A stretch of DNA of 64,000 bases from Anarhynchus alexandrinus. Its lineage: Eukaryota > Chordata > Aves > Charadriiformes > Charadriidae. Positions within the stretch are counted from its first letter, which is position 1, and the number at the start of each line of letters is the position of its first letter. Positions 27,421 to 37,601 of the stretch are shown piece after piece. Both the position numbers and the translations under genes were made by a program. Under the pieces are notes generated by a model. It worked only from the letters and a program-made list of their open reading frames with translations, was not told where the DNA came from and did not search any database. The stretch covers positions 137,720-201,719 of the forward strand of contig VUYV01000156.1 in assembly GCA_008711295.1 (NCBI GenBank). The letters are read 5' to 3'.

Positions 27421-28476
27421 ACAACCCGATTTCTTTACATCGTGAGAACGACAGTGTGTCTTCAGACGCTTCCTGAGAGGATAGGATCTATTTTTCATTG
27501 CTGTAGGCTTTTTTGTGTGTGTGTGTGTGATCACTGACATGCACACAACCTCTGTGGCAATGTTCGTATTCGGACTTGGTTTCGTGGCTTCTGCGAATGA
27601 GAGTAATCGACAGCGCGATGTGCCAAGTACCGTGGGATAAGCGCACCTAATTTTTTTTAAGTAAACGTGCTGTTCAATTCAAAGCTAGCATAGATTTCCT
27701 GTGCCTTAAAACATTTATTTTCCCTTATAAGGAAATCCACAATTGCAGATCGTCAATAAACAGAAGACGTGAGTTAACCAGCATGGGTCGGATGTGTCCT
27801 TGCAAACCCTCACTTCTCATCTCTCCCTATCTCTGCATAACTGCCGTTTTACCAGTAAAATTTCAACAAAGTTCATTTATCCCTAGTTTTTTCAGTGAAA
27901 GGCTTTCCAAGTTGATGTCATTCTCCTGAAAGGCTTATTCAGCTAAGTCACAGTGCGGGAGAAAAAGAACCTAATGGGAAAAAAAAAAAAAAAAGCCTCC
28001 TTTTTATGCCTTTGCTAAAATAAAATGATATTGGCTCACCCAATGCCTGGAGAGACAGAGGCAAATAATCCCCCACGACAGTGGGAGAGAGTATCAGACG
28101 GGCACTCCTGTACTGTGTCTCCTCGTCAAAAGCGATATTATACTTATTAATATACAGGAGAGTCTTAAAAAGCAAATCCCTTTCTCGCGAAACAGCTTCG
28201 CTGCAAGAAGTGCTTTTGCCCAGCGGACAGCAGACGTGACTCCACGCCTGATTTTCCCCCTGCCTCGTTACGCCCCTAGATTGCTACAGGTGCCCCCCCG
28301 GCACGTCCCACCTACCGCCGGGCTACGACGAGGCAGGTTATTTTCTCGAAAGCCTCACGCCCCCCGTGCGCCCACCTCCCCCTCGCCCCCCCCCACGCCC
28401 TCGGCTGCGGCGTGCTCCGCGTCCACCCCGGCCGGGGGGCTGCCAGCCCGCCCCTGCCGCAGCCCTCGCACCTCAC

Positions 28477-29875
28477 CTTTTCTGGCGGCGCTGGGCGGTG
28501 GCGTCGCTCCCTTCCCTTCTGCCGCCTTGGCCTTTTCGAAGGTTTTCTTTGCGTCGGCAACTTTAAGCACTTTCTCATCCTCCTGACTCTTCCTCCCCTT
28601 CCGCTCCGGCTCCTCCGAGCCCCCTCCTCCTGCGGTCCTGCCTCCAGTTAGCTGCTCCGTGCCTGCAGCTGCCCACTGCTCCTTGGCAGGCTTCGCCGCC
28701 TCGCCGCGGGGCTCCAGCAGCGCCTCGGTCATCGCCACAGTCTTGCTCATGCTCAGCGCCAGGCTCTCTTTGCTGTGGGACCTGACAGGAGGGGCCGGTG
28801 GGGTCTTTTTCGGGCTGTACGAATCCAGCATCCCTGCATCTGCTTCACCCCCCAGCTGCTCCCTGCTCCCGAGGAGCTGGCTGCTGCTCTGGCTCGAAAG
28901 CTTTGCGGTGTCTCGAGCCGCCGAAGCATAATTCGCGACCGCGGGGACCATCCTCTCCAGGCTCTTCGCTACCTGCTTGTCTGGCTCCGTTTTCCTGGCC
29001 GGGTCCTCCTCGCCGGGCTGGCCGTTTTGGCAAAGGTCCGGAGCGCCGTCAGGCTGGGGGGTGAAGCTCACCGCCTGCCTGAAGCTTTCGGCTGCCTTGC
29101 CGCTTTCTCTGGGGATGTAGGAAACAGATGTTGTTGCCTCCTGCTTGCTTTGCAAAATGTAATCCATGAGCATGGCGTTTCGCTCGAAGCTGTCCGACCT
29201 GATGGGGACACTGGGCTTGTTTCTCTCCGAGGGAGAGTTCAGGGTCAGTCTATTCACTTGCCTGCTCTCTGCGCTGCTTTCAGAGTCCGAACGGCTCAGC
29301 TGCCTCCTCAGGACTCCTTGGAAAGCGTTGAGCCTGTTGAGGCTCGGACTTGCCGCCTTCCCATCCCCTGGGTAACCCTCCTGAATCACAGGTACCTTGT
29401 GCTCCGTCGCTTCCCACTCCTCCTCAGGTTCCGCTTCTGCCTCTTCGATCAGGCGCCGGTACTCGCTCTCCTCCAGCCTGTACACCACCGGCTTCACCGT
29501 CCTGCCCCTGCCCGCTCGCCTGTGCCCGACCTCCATCTCGTACACCTTCGGAGGGGCTTCTCCCTCCTCCCCTCTCCCCCACCCTTGCGACACGGGGTGG
29601 TCTTCCAAGCACAGGTCCCCTGCCAGCCCCCACTGCCCTCTCTGCCCGCTGCTCCTCGTCTCTGCCTTCTTGGCGGGGGCTTGCGCGTCGCTCCCGGGCT
29701 CGGGGAGGTCCCCCCTCTCCAGCCCGTGCCCCAGGCCCTCCTGGCCGACTTGCAGCAGAGTATAATCCTCGCACGTCCCTGCAGAGCCTCCCCGGGAAGC
29801 AGCGCAGTCTCTCCCCCTCGCCTTACTTGTGTCATCCTGTAAATATCCATAGTACTGCCAGGTGGAGGCTTCCAT
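28477..29875 (-). CDS. Long upstream coding exon, 466 codons; proposed alternative first exon of CORO1C
   Basis: The ATG at 29875-29873 has strong context (G at -3, G at +4), and a TGA stands in frame six codons upstream, which fixes the start. The frame stays open to a consensus donor AAAAG|GTGAGG at 28477, leaving one base over. That G plus AC from the acceptor at 3009 gives GAC, then ACA, then the coronin ATG, so the join reads D-T-M-R-R without a stop and would yield about 942 residues. The peptide (start MEASTWQYYGYLQDD) looks disordered. It has an acidic, Glu-rich segment at residues 135-158; Ser clusters at 194-204 and 226-230; a Pro-rich class II SH3-ligand-like motif TPPAPPVRS at 358-366; and a Lys/Glu-rich helix-like stretch at 425-455. 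No known domain is recognised. The splice to CORO1C is inferred from strand, order and phase. The alternative is a separate gene with unseen exons in between. That the exon codes for protein is more certain than the join. Confidence 0.72.
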
Positions 29876-31130
29876 GGCCGGGGAGCGCAGTCACTGTAAT
29901 TCCTGGTCCAAACGCTTCGAAACTGGCCGGCCAAGATTTCTTCCCACCTTGGGTCTCGGCAGACTTTCAGCACCGCCTTCTCCTTCCGCCGCTACTGGGA
30001 GAGACGGAGGCAGCTTGGAAGCCTCCGTGCCTGGGTCATGTGAATCGGCATTTTTTAGCCTCATGGCCAGCGGAGATGAAAACGCACGTTGGCGTGATGG
30101 AGCCCATCCTCTGCGGCGGGGCAGGAGGCTCCCTCCTAACACAACAGCTGTCAAAGATGACGCTACGCCGGTCCCTGCCCAAATATATCCCACCTGAATA
30201 ACCGTAAAAGCACCCCCCGGCTTCTAATTTGCTGGTCCATAGCACTTTACAGGCAGGACTTGCCACCCGCCTGCATCTTTCTGCGGGGACACTCCTCTGT
30301 TCCCCAACCTGCCGCAGCAACACCTCCCTACGGTCCCGTGCCGCAACCCTCCCTGCCTTCCCTCCGAGCTCGCCGCTTCCAGAGCGATTTACTGCCAGGT
30401 CATCTGCTGCGGCTCGTCTGGGCAGGATCACCTCCGTCAGCTCCTCCGTGGCTTTCACAGAGAGCTTGGAAACCCGCATCCGTGCCCCTGGCGCTCTTCC
30501 CCCGCCTCCCTGCCCTGCGCCCGACGGACGCCGAGCGTCTCCCCCAGCGCTCCTTCCTTGGAAGCGGCGCGCGAGCCTTGGTCCGCGTCCCAGCGTTTCG
30601 GGGAGAGATACCGCCCGCACAGAGCACGCGGGGCAGAGACGGGCCGGCTGGAATGATCTGCGGGAACACGTTATTGCTAAGAAAATTGTCGTGACATAGG
30701 AAAACTCTACCCGGGATAAACAGAGAAGCCCCGGCAGCAGCCTCAGAGACAAGTTTCCCTTAGGAGACTCCAAAAACGTCCCTATTAGCGCTCGGCGCAT
30801 TTCTCTAAACAACCCTCTGAGCAGAAAAGTTCCTCCCTTTGGATAATCCTTCTGCCAAACGGGCTCCTGTAAACTCTGCGGGAGGAGGGGGAGCAGGAGG
30901 GCTCCGAGCCGTTTATACGCAGCCGGCATGCCTGGCATTGCAGCCAGCCGCGGCGCCCGCCACGGCTCCCACCCCGCCAGCGCTTCCCCAAGGCTTTGCC
31001 TTTTATGGTGCAGGAGGTGCCGGCTGCCCGAGCCCGACGCGGGGCAGCATCCCGAGGCGGGATGCAGGCAAACACCTAGCCGGTCCCTAAAGAGAGGACA
31101 GCCTGTGCAGGCACCTCCGCGGCGCCGGGG
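29876..31130 (-). promoter_or_regulatory. Candidate promoter and 5' UTR for the long exon
   Basis: The DNA just upstream (rightward) of the 29875 ATG is GC- and CpG-rich to about 31.1 kb. Reading the minus strand, a TATATTT element lies at about 30186-30180 and a TGACAGCTG, combining a TALE-type core with a CAGCTG E-box, at about 30150. Such E-boxes are common in muscle promoters. No exon boundary can be set, so the extent is approximate and function is inferred. A CR1 copy begins at 31.15 kb and may limit the element. Confidence 0.35.
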
Positions 31131-31149
31131 CTGAGCCGGGTGCTCTTCC

Positions 31150-31912
31150 TCTGGATAGGGAAAGACCTGGACAGGCTGGAGAGATGGGCAGAGAGGAACC
31201 TTATGAAGTTCAACAAGGGCACGTGTAGGGTACTGCGTCTGGGGAGGAATAACGCCATGCACCGGTACANCGCCCATGAGCCAGCATTGTGCCCTGGTGG
31301 CCAAGAAGGCCAATGGCATCCTGGGGGGCATCAAGAAGAGTGTGGGCAGCAGGTGGAGGGAGGTCATCCTCCCCCTCTGCTCTGCCCTGGGGAGGCCACA
31401 TCTGGAGCACTGTGGCCAGTTCGGGGCTCCCCGGGTCAAGAAGGACAGGGAACTGCTGGAGAGGGTCCAGCAAAGGGCTATGAAGGTGATGAGGGGACTG
31501 GAGCATCTCTCTGATGAGGAAAGGCTGAGGGACTTGGGGCTTTTCAGTCTGGAGAAGAGAAGACTGAGGGGAGGATCTTATTAATGCTTATAAATCCCTA
31601 AAGGGAGGGTGCCAGGGGGATGGGAACAGTCTGTTTCCAGTGGTGCCCAGTGACAGGACAAGAGGGAACGGGCACAAACGTGACCATAGGAAGTTCCATC
31701 TCAACCTGAGGAGGGCCTTCTCTCCTGTGCGGGTGGCAGAGCACTGGCACAGGCTGCCCAGAGAGGTGGGGGAGTCTCCCCCTCTGGAGCCATTCCAAAC
31801 CCGCCTGGACGCCGTCCTGTGCCACTGCTGGAGGTGCCCCTGCTCTGGCAGGGGGTGGCACTGGGGGAGCTCCAGAGGGCCCTTCCAGCCCTCACCAGTC
31901 TGGGATTCCCAG
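31150..31912 (+). mobile_element. CR1 LINE, 3' part of the RT ORF plus tail, interrupted at an N
   Basis: Sense-orientation CR1. The plus strand encodes the familiar end of the CR1 reverse transcriptase (LERWAERNLMKFNKG, then a [12 protein letters not shown] segment, then [20 protein letters not shown]) with frameshifts, followed by the 3' tail ending near the GGGATTC at about 31903-31909. About 100 bases expected between the LGRNNAMH segment and the CALVAKKA segment are missing exactly at the N at 31270. Very similar to the copy at 36.58 kb. Confidence 0.93.
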
Positions 31913-32687
31913 CAAGGGCTGAGTTACCCCAATATCAGCCCGAAGAGTTTGCAAACAGCGACTGGCCCACCAAAAGGCCAAAGTCATCCATCCCCCTGAC
32001 ATTCCATGGAGCTGGAAAATCCTGCCGGGGCCGAGCCCTGAGCCCCCAGGGACCCCGGCAGCGCTCTCACGGGCTGTGTGGGTGACACCTGGACCACCGT
32101 CTCTCATGATGCCACCACCTCATCCCTCTGCTCCATGAGCTAAGGGGAAAGAGTGCAGGATGATGGTCATCCCAGCCCGAACCAGCCCGGGAGCCAGCCA
32201 GGCCCCCTCGCAGCGATAGGGTTTTTTTATCAACGCACGTTGCAGAGCTGCTCTGCACTGAGACAAAACCCCGTTTGTTACCGCTGGAAGTCTTACATCC
32301 CTGCTGAGGCTGCCCAAAATAAACACAACCGCTTCCCAGCAGGACCGGGGCCGGCGGCCGGGCTCCCGAGCCGCGCCAGGAGCGGACGATGCTCCGCATT
32401 GATGTCAGCGTTGCGGAGGACGACGACATGGACCTCGCAGCACCTGAACCCAGCAGGTAGTGAAATGCTGCGGCCAGATTTGCTGACCATTGTGCGAGTG
32501 ACAAGTTTTAAAGCCAAGTCACCTCTCCGTGGGATGAACTCACCAGACTCGGGCATGCTCGACGTTGGCACAACGACCCCATCAATGACTCTGGGTTCTC
32601 CCGCTTGAGCCACCGCCCGCGGTCCCCCCCGTCCCAAAGCCAAAGATGTTCTATGTATCTCCAAATCGTGATGGTTTGTGAGAAATC
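31913..32687. other. Intergenic, no gene seen
   Basis: Mixed GC-rich sequence lies between two CR1 copies. Short open frames on both strands lack conserved-looking peptides or splice pairs. Confidence 0.6.
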
Positions 32688-33003
32688 ATAGAATCACAGA
32701 ATGGTTTAGGTTGGAAAGGACCTTGAAGATCATCGAGTTCCAACCCCCCTGCCATAGGCAGGGACACCTCCCACCAGCCCAGGTTGCCCAAGGCCACGTC
32801 CAGCCTGGCCTTGAACACCTCCAGGGATGGGGCCTCAACAACCTCTCTGGGCAACCTGGGACAGTGCCTCACCACCCTCACAGTGAAACACTTCTTCCTA
32901 ATGTTCAATCTAAACCTGCCCTCTTCCAGTTTGAAGCCATTCCCCCTCGTCCTATCGCTCCATGCCCCAGTAAAAAGTCCTTCCCCAGCTCTCCTGTAAA
33001 AAA
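32688..33003 (-). mobile_element. CR1 LINE, 3' end, 5'-truncated
   Basis: The plus strand starts with the inverted CR1 terminus (ATCATAGAATCACAGAATGG) and runs about 315 bases to a truncation point at CTCTCCTGT followed by an A/T-rich junction. Confidence 0.93.
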
Positions 33004-34152
33004 TCTTGATTTTTTTTTGGCTTGCCCTGCGTGGGGGCTGTCGAGCCCAGGGCTGGTGCAGAAGCCGCCCAGCGGGGTCGCCGGACCTGGGCTCGCCCTG
33101 CCCTGCCGCGCTTTGCACCGCTTTCCTGCGAGCTGCTTATTAAACACCGGGGAAAGTCCGACACGGCGGCAGCAGCGCAGTTTCTGCTCCTGAACCCTCT
33201 GCATAAAAGGAAATGGCAGCTGCAGCCACGTCGCCGCTGCCCCATCCTTCAAAGCAGAGAGGGATGAGACTTTTAGGGAATACGCACCGCCCAGGGCGAG
33301 GGCCGAGGCGGGAGCAAACGCCCCGCGGGCTCAGCGGCGGCTCCCCGGGCTGAAGCTGCAGAGCTGCCGCTATCGATATGACATGCACACGTGTGTGTGT
33401 GAGTGCATGGAGAGGACCTGCCACCGCTCGTGCTGCGTACGGCAGCGCCTTTGCCATGGCTGGATGGAGACGGAGCCCCCACCGGCAGCGCGGCTGCGCC
33501 GGCAGCCCCTGTCCCCCCATCCACCCTGGGAACCGGCGCGTCCCACGTCAGCACTGCCAACTGAACTTCTGCTTAGAAAAAAATACCGATGTTTCTACCT
33601 CTTTAGAGGCCAGTGGGGGCTCTCCAGCCGCCGCCCCGTGTAAATGCCCACAGAGGCACCATCCTGGGGCTGCGGGCAGCCGGAGACCCGCAGCCGGAGC
33701 AGCGGCTTCTCCTCTCCGCCGCTGCTGGGGCGGGAGCGCAGCAGCCGCCCTTCGCATCCCTCCTGTCGCTTCTCTGCGCGCATCGCTTTGTTCACTACCA
33801 CCACCATCACTCACCTGCCAAACCTTCTCTTCCCTCCCCCCCCAGCAATAACATCATCACAATATCTGCTCGCCACCCCTGCAGTCACCCAGCCCCAGCA
33901 TGAAACTGGGAAGCACTGGTAGGGAACCATCCTCCTCCCGTTGAGGGCAAAGAAGGGAGTCGGAGGGTCCTGGAGGAGATGGGCTTCTTCCTGGCCACTG
34001 CTCGGTACCGCCTGTGGGTTCCTCCGCTGGCGGGACCCCGTGTCTTCCCACCACCCCGGGTCCCAACCAGGAGGGCACCCGGTGCCCGGCTGCCCCCGCC
34101 ACGGTCCGCCCGCGGAGGCTTCACGCTCCGGCATCTCCTTTCGCCAGCGAGG

Positions 34153-34228
34153 CTATAAATAAACCCTCCGCCGGTCGCCGGAGAGAACTCGTGTTGCTCC
34201 AGATGTTGCCTGGCTTTGCCATGGCAAC
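34153..34228 (+). promoter_or_regulatory. TATA-like box plus near-perfect RFX X-box palindrome
   Basis: CTATAAATAAA at 34153-34163 is followed 52 bases on by TTTGCCATGGCAAC (34215-34228), which matches the symmetric RFX consensus GTTGCCATGGCAAC at 13 of 14 bases. An additional GTTGCC half-site lies at 34205-34210. The pairing suggests an unannotated promoter or a ciliary/RFX-responsive element, but no transcript can be read off. Confidence 0.3.
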
Positions 34229-34724
34229 ATCACAACAGGATGTAACGTTCGGCCATAACAAGAACCGCTCTGTAAAGAACCAACTTTCAATCATAACACG
34301 AACATAAAAATAATGACACACGAACTCACCGGCAGCCCCGGGGCACCCTCCGGCCATCCCACAGTCCCGTCTGCTGGTGCCTCTCGAGCGCATCACCTCC
34401 CGGACGCAACTCTGGAGATGCAAAGGGTCTGCGGTGGGGACATCTCCATCTCTGGGGAGCCGAGACGAGCGGGGAGCGTCGTCTTGCCAATCAGCCGAGA
34501 GAAGTGTGAATTAAATGAGCCAACAGCAAACGTCTGACCCCAAAATGGCACCGGGTAAGGGACAGACTCTGTCCCGAGGACCTCAAAAGCACACGACAGC
34601 GAGAAAGCTGCTGTCCCCCCAAAGCAGAGCTCTGGCGAGCGGGAGCCTCCGGGGCTCAGCACAAACTTCCCAGCTCTGCCGTGGCTCAGCGCGGGAGAGA
34701 GTTAACCCCTGGCTGTAAAAGCTG

Positions 34725-34770
34725 CACACACACAACACACACACACACAACACACACACACTCACTCCCA
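34725..34770. repeat. CA microsatellite
   Basis: Alternating CA is interrupted by single AA steps, immediately before the 19-bp minisatellite. Confidence 0.9.
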
Positions 34771-34861
34771 CCGTTCTCCTTCGCATGTCATCACGTAAGC
34801 GTGTCTGGGCAACTCTCGGAAGGCCCTGACACAAAGCCAAGCGCTCCGTGCTGGGGTGACT

Positions 34862-35164
34862 TGGCCAGGGGTCTCCTCCTCAGCCTGGGGTCTCCTCCTC
34901 GGCCAGGGGTCTCCTCCTCGGCCAGGGGTCTCCTCCTCGCCCTGGGGTNTGGGGTCTCCTCCATGGCCTGGGGTCTCCTCCTCGGCCTGGGGTCTCCTCC
35001 ATGGCCAGGGGTCTCCTCCATGGCCTGGGGTCCCCTCCTCGGCCTGGGGTCTCCTCCATGGCCAGGGGTCTCCTCCTTGCCCTGGGGTCTCCTCCATGGC
35101 CAGGGGTCTCCTCCTCGGCCAGGGGTCTCCTCCTCGGCCAGGGGTCTCCTCCTTGGCCAGGGGA
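34862..35164. repeat. 19-bp minisatellite, about 16 copies
   Basis: The unit is close to CGGCCAGGGGTCTCCTCCT. Two main sites vary between copies (CCAGGGG versus CCTGGGG, and CCTCCT versus CCTCCA followed by C or T), giving a mosaic of unit types. An N at 34949 sits at a broken unit, implying that the true array is longer. The long open frames on both strands here are repeat artefacts. Confidence 0.95.
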
Positions 35165-36573
35165 GCGGCAGATCACAGTTCCAGCTCCTGAGGCTGCAGC
35201 TCCCGCAGTGGGTACCTGCCCACGCCGCGGCCGACCCGCTCAGCGCCCTCCTCCCCCTGCTGCGGGAAGAGCCCCGTTTCCACTGGAGATGCTCACAAGT
35301 GTAAGGAGGAGACCAAAAAAAAAAACCCCTCACGAACCCACCCCGGGCAGCCCAGGGCGCTCTCCTCCATCATTTGCGGATTATTTTCCCAGCTGGTGAA
35401 CCGCTGCCCACACGGGAGGCCCCGCAAAGCTGCGAGCGCAGCCCAGAAACGTGCCGGTGACACGGAGCGGCATCAGGCAGCGCGTGCCACGTATGGCTGC
35501 AGGGTGACACGCGGCTGCGAGGTGAAAGGAAGGTGTTGCCGAGCCCTTTGCTCTCACCCTCACCGCGCCGGCATCGCGCACAGCCTCTGCTAAGGCTGCC
35601 GGGGGGCTGAAGTCACCGCAGTCGCCCCCGACGGGTTTGCGGCGTGAGCTCCGTGCGCAGGAGGAGTTGGCAAATCAGCATCGTGCCGTGAGCGGCGAGC
35701 GCACCGCGGTGCCTGCCCTGCGTCCGGCCGGTGGGACCCGGCCAGAGGACGGCAGCGCCGTGGGGCAGCCGGGCCGAGGGCCGGGACACGGAGGAGGGGG
35801 GTGGCACTAAACCACGCTTTGCCACGCTTGACCCATGGGTGACCGACAGCTGCCAACTCCAAGCCAAATCACTCCCCCCACCCCCCAAAAAAAACCCCCA
35901 AAACTAAAAAGCAAATCTTTCTGGTGAGGGTTAACGACTCTTTGAGGCAATTAGCAAGTGTGCCAAAGCTGGAGAGCATCCCCAGCCTGCGCTTTGCGAC
36001 CCTGCCAAGGTAAACACTGACATGTTCCTCCCCGAAGCAGCTCTGAGAGCGAGAACAATCCCAGGCAGCGAGGAGACTCCTCGCAGGCACACGAGACGGA
36101 TGCTCGCTCTTTGCCTTTAAAGGCAAAATTTGGTGAATGGCCGGGAAGGGCCGGTCCCACCTCGGGTGGATCGTGGGGCGGCCGCAGGATCGGCTCAGGG
36201 CAGAAGAACCGCATCCCAGGATTCAGCTCCTCGGCTTTCGCACTGGGGGTTTGCTCTTTGGAGGAGGCGGTAGCACAGGTCCGTGGGAATTGGAAAGCCC
36301 ACGTCGCTGCGGTAGCACCGAGCCCCTCTCCAAATAAGCGTTTTTCCGCGCCGCCGTGCAGGGAGGGCTCAGTGCGGCGCAGGCGGCGCTCTCACAGGCA
36401 CGACCGCTCCGCTGCCAACATCTGCTCGGTGCCGGGGAACACGCAGGGAAACACGAGGACCTTCTCCCGAAACCCAGCCTGGGGTGCTGAGAGGAGGCTA
36501 AAGGGGAGAATTACAGATTTCAGTTCCAGGAACTTAATTCCAGCCTCCAGGAATTAAGTATATTTCTTAATTA
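35165..36573. other. Intergenic, no gene seen
   Basis: GC-rich unique sequence. Nothing in any frame resembles a conserved protein and there are no repeats of note. Confidence 0.6.
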
Positions 36574-37196
36574 TACCTCATGGCCAAGAAGGCCAGTGGT
36601 CTCCTGGGGGGCATCAGGCAGAGTGTGGCCAGCAGGTGGAGGGAGGTCATCCTCCCCCTCTGCTCTGCCCTGCGGAGGCCACATCTGGAGCACTGTGGCC
36701 AGTTCTGGGCTCCCCGGGTCAAGAAGGACAGGGAACTGCTGGAGAGGGTCCAGCAAAGGGCTACGGAGATGATGAGGGGACTGGAGCATCTCTCTGATGA
36801 GGAAAGGCTGAGGGACTTGGGGCTTTTCAGTCTGGAGAAGAGAAGACTGAGGGGAGATCTCATCAACGCTTATCAATACTCAAAGGGAGGGTGCCAGGGG
36901 GATGGGAACAGTCTGTTTCCAGTGGTGCCCAGTGACAGGACAAGAGGGAACGGGCACAAACGTGACCATAGGAAGTTCCATCTGAACATGGGAAGGAACT
37001 TCTCTCCTTTGAGGGTGACAGCACTGGCACAGGCTGCCCAGAGAGGTGGGGGAGTCTCACACTCTGGAGAGATTCCAAACCCGCCTGGACACGATCCTGT
37101 GCAACCTGCTCTGGGTGACCCCGCTTTGGCAGAGGAGTTGGACTGGATGTCATCTCCGAAGGCCCCTTCCAACTCCTGCCAGTCTGTGATTCTATT
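36574..37196 (+). mobile_element. CR1 LINE, 3' part, sense orientation
   Basis: An open stretch of CR1 RT C-terminus begins at the [16 protein letters not shown] segment and runs to the conserved 3' UTR, ending at GTGATTCTAT near 37187-37196, the expected CR1 terminal motif. Nearly identical over several hundred bases to the copy at 31.3 kb, so both belong to the same fairly young subfamily. Confidence 0.94.
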
Positions 37197-37595
37197 TTGT
37201 TCCCTTTTCCCCTTAAAAAACCTGCAAGTGCCCCCCGTGCCGCGGCTCGGGCGTGTTTCTGCAGCGCTCGCGGTCCCGGCAGGGCAGCTGAACCACCTCC
37301 AGCACTGCAAGGACACAACCGAGAGGGATGAAAGCATCTCCCGACGCGGCCTTCGGGGGTGGCAGAAAACAGCCAGGACCCAAAAAAAGGGGAGCGCAGC
37401 CAGGACAGACGGGAAGAGATAACACGGGGCAGGGACGGCGGGAGCCAGGCGGCGGCTGCTGCTCCGATGATACGCGTCCGTCGCCTCCTTTTCTTTCCGC
37501 CCCCTCGCAGGGCCTGTTCCCCCACAGCTGCGCTCATCCTTCCCCACCTCCAAAAATGCCGCAAAGCTCAATTTGTAAAAGGAAAACAAAAAAAG

Positions 37596-37601
37596 TTTAT
37601 T
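37596..37601 (-). terminator. SSH1: Polyadenylation signal AATAAA, probable distal site of SSH1
   Basis: Canonical hexamer on the minus strand with a T/GT-rich element just downstream and an AT-rich upstream region. No competing gene lies between it and the SSH1 stop. Confidence 0.6.

Larger units (their letters stand above)
33004..34860. other. Intergenic GC-rich DNA between SSH1 and CORO1C
   Basis: No coding exon is recognised. GC-rich blocks alternate with unique sequence. It contains a plus-strand TATA-like element and an RFX-type X-box near 34.15-34.23 kb and a CA microsatellite at about 34.73 kb. Open frames here are a by-product of high GC. Confidence 0.55.

Noticed and set aside
27138..27422. 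94-codon CpG-rich minus-strand frame considered as a second exon of the long coronin isoform
   Set aside because: With the upstream exon ending in phase 1, the visible CAG acceptor gives a frame that meets a stop; the peptide looks compositional.
28775..29842. 355-codon open frame on the plus strand
   Set aside because: It is the antisense shadow of the GC-rich 466-codon exon. It has no splice context and the peptide is Leu/Pro/Arg-rich by composition.
30036..31439. 467-codon open frame on the minus strand
   Set aside because: It runs through antisense CR1 sequence, an N and GC-rich promoter-like DNA. The peptide has no coherent domain, and the frame is a composite of unrelated pieces.
34681..35333. 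Gly/Pro/Ser-rich open frames on both strands
   Set aside because: Produced by the 19-bp minisatellite, which repeats every 57 bases through all frames.
36580..37422. 280-codon open frame resembling a retrotransposon protein
   Set aside because: It is the truncated tail of a CR1 reverse transcriptase; annotated as a mobile element, not as a host gene.
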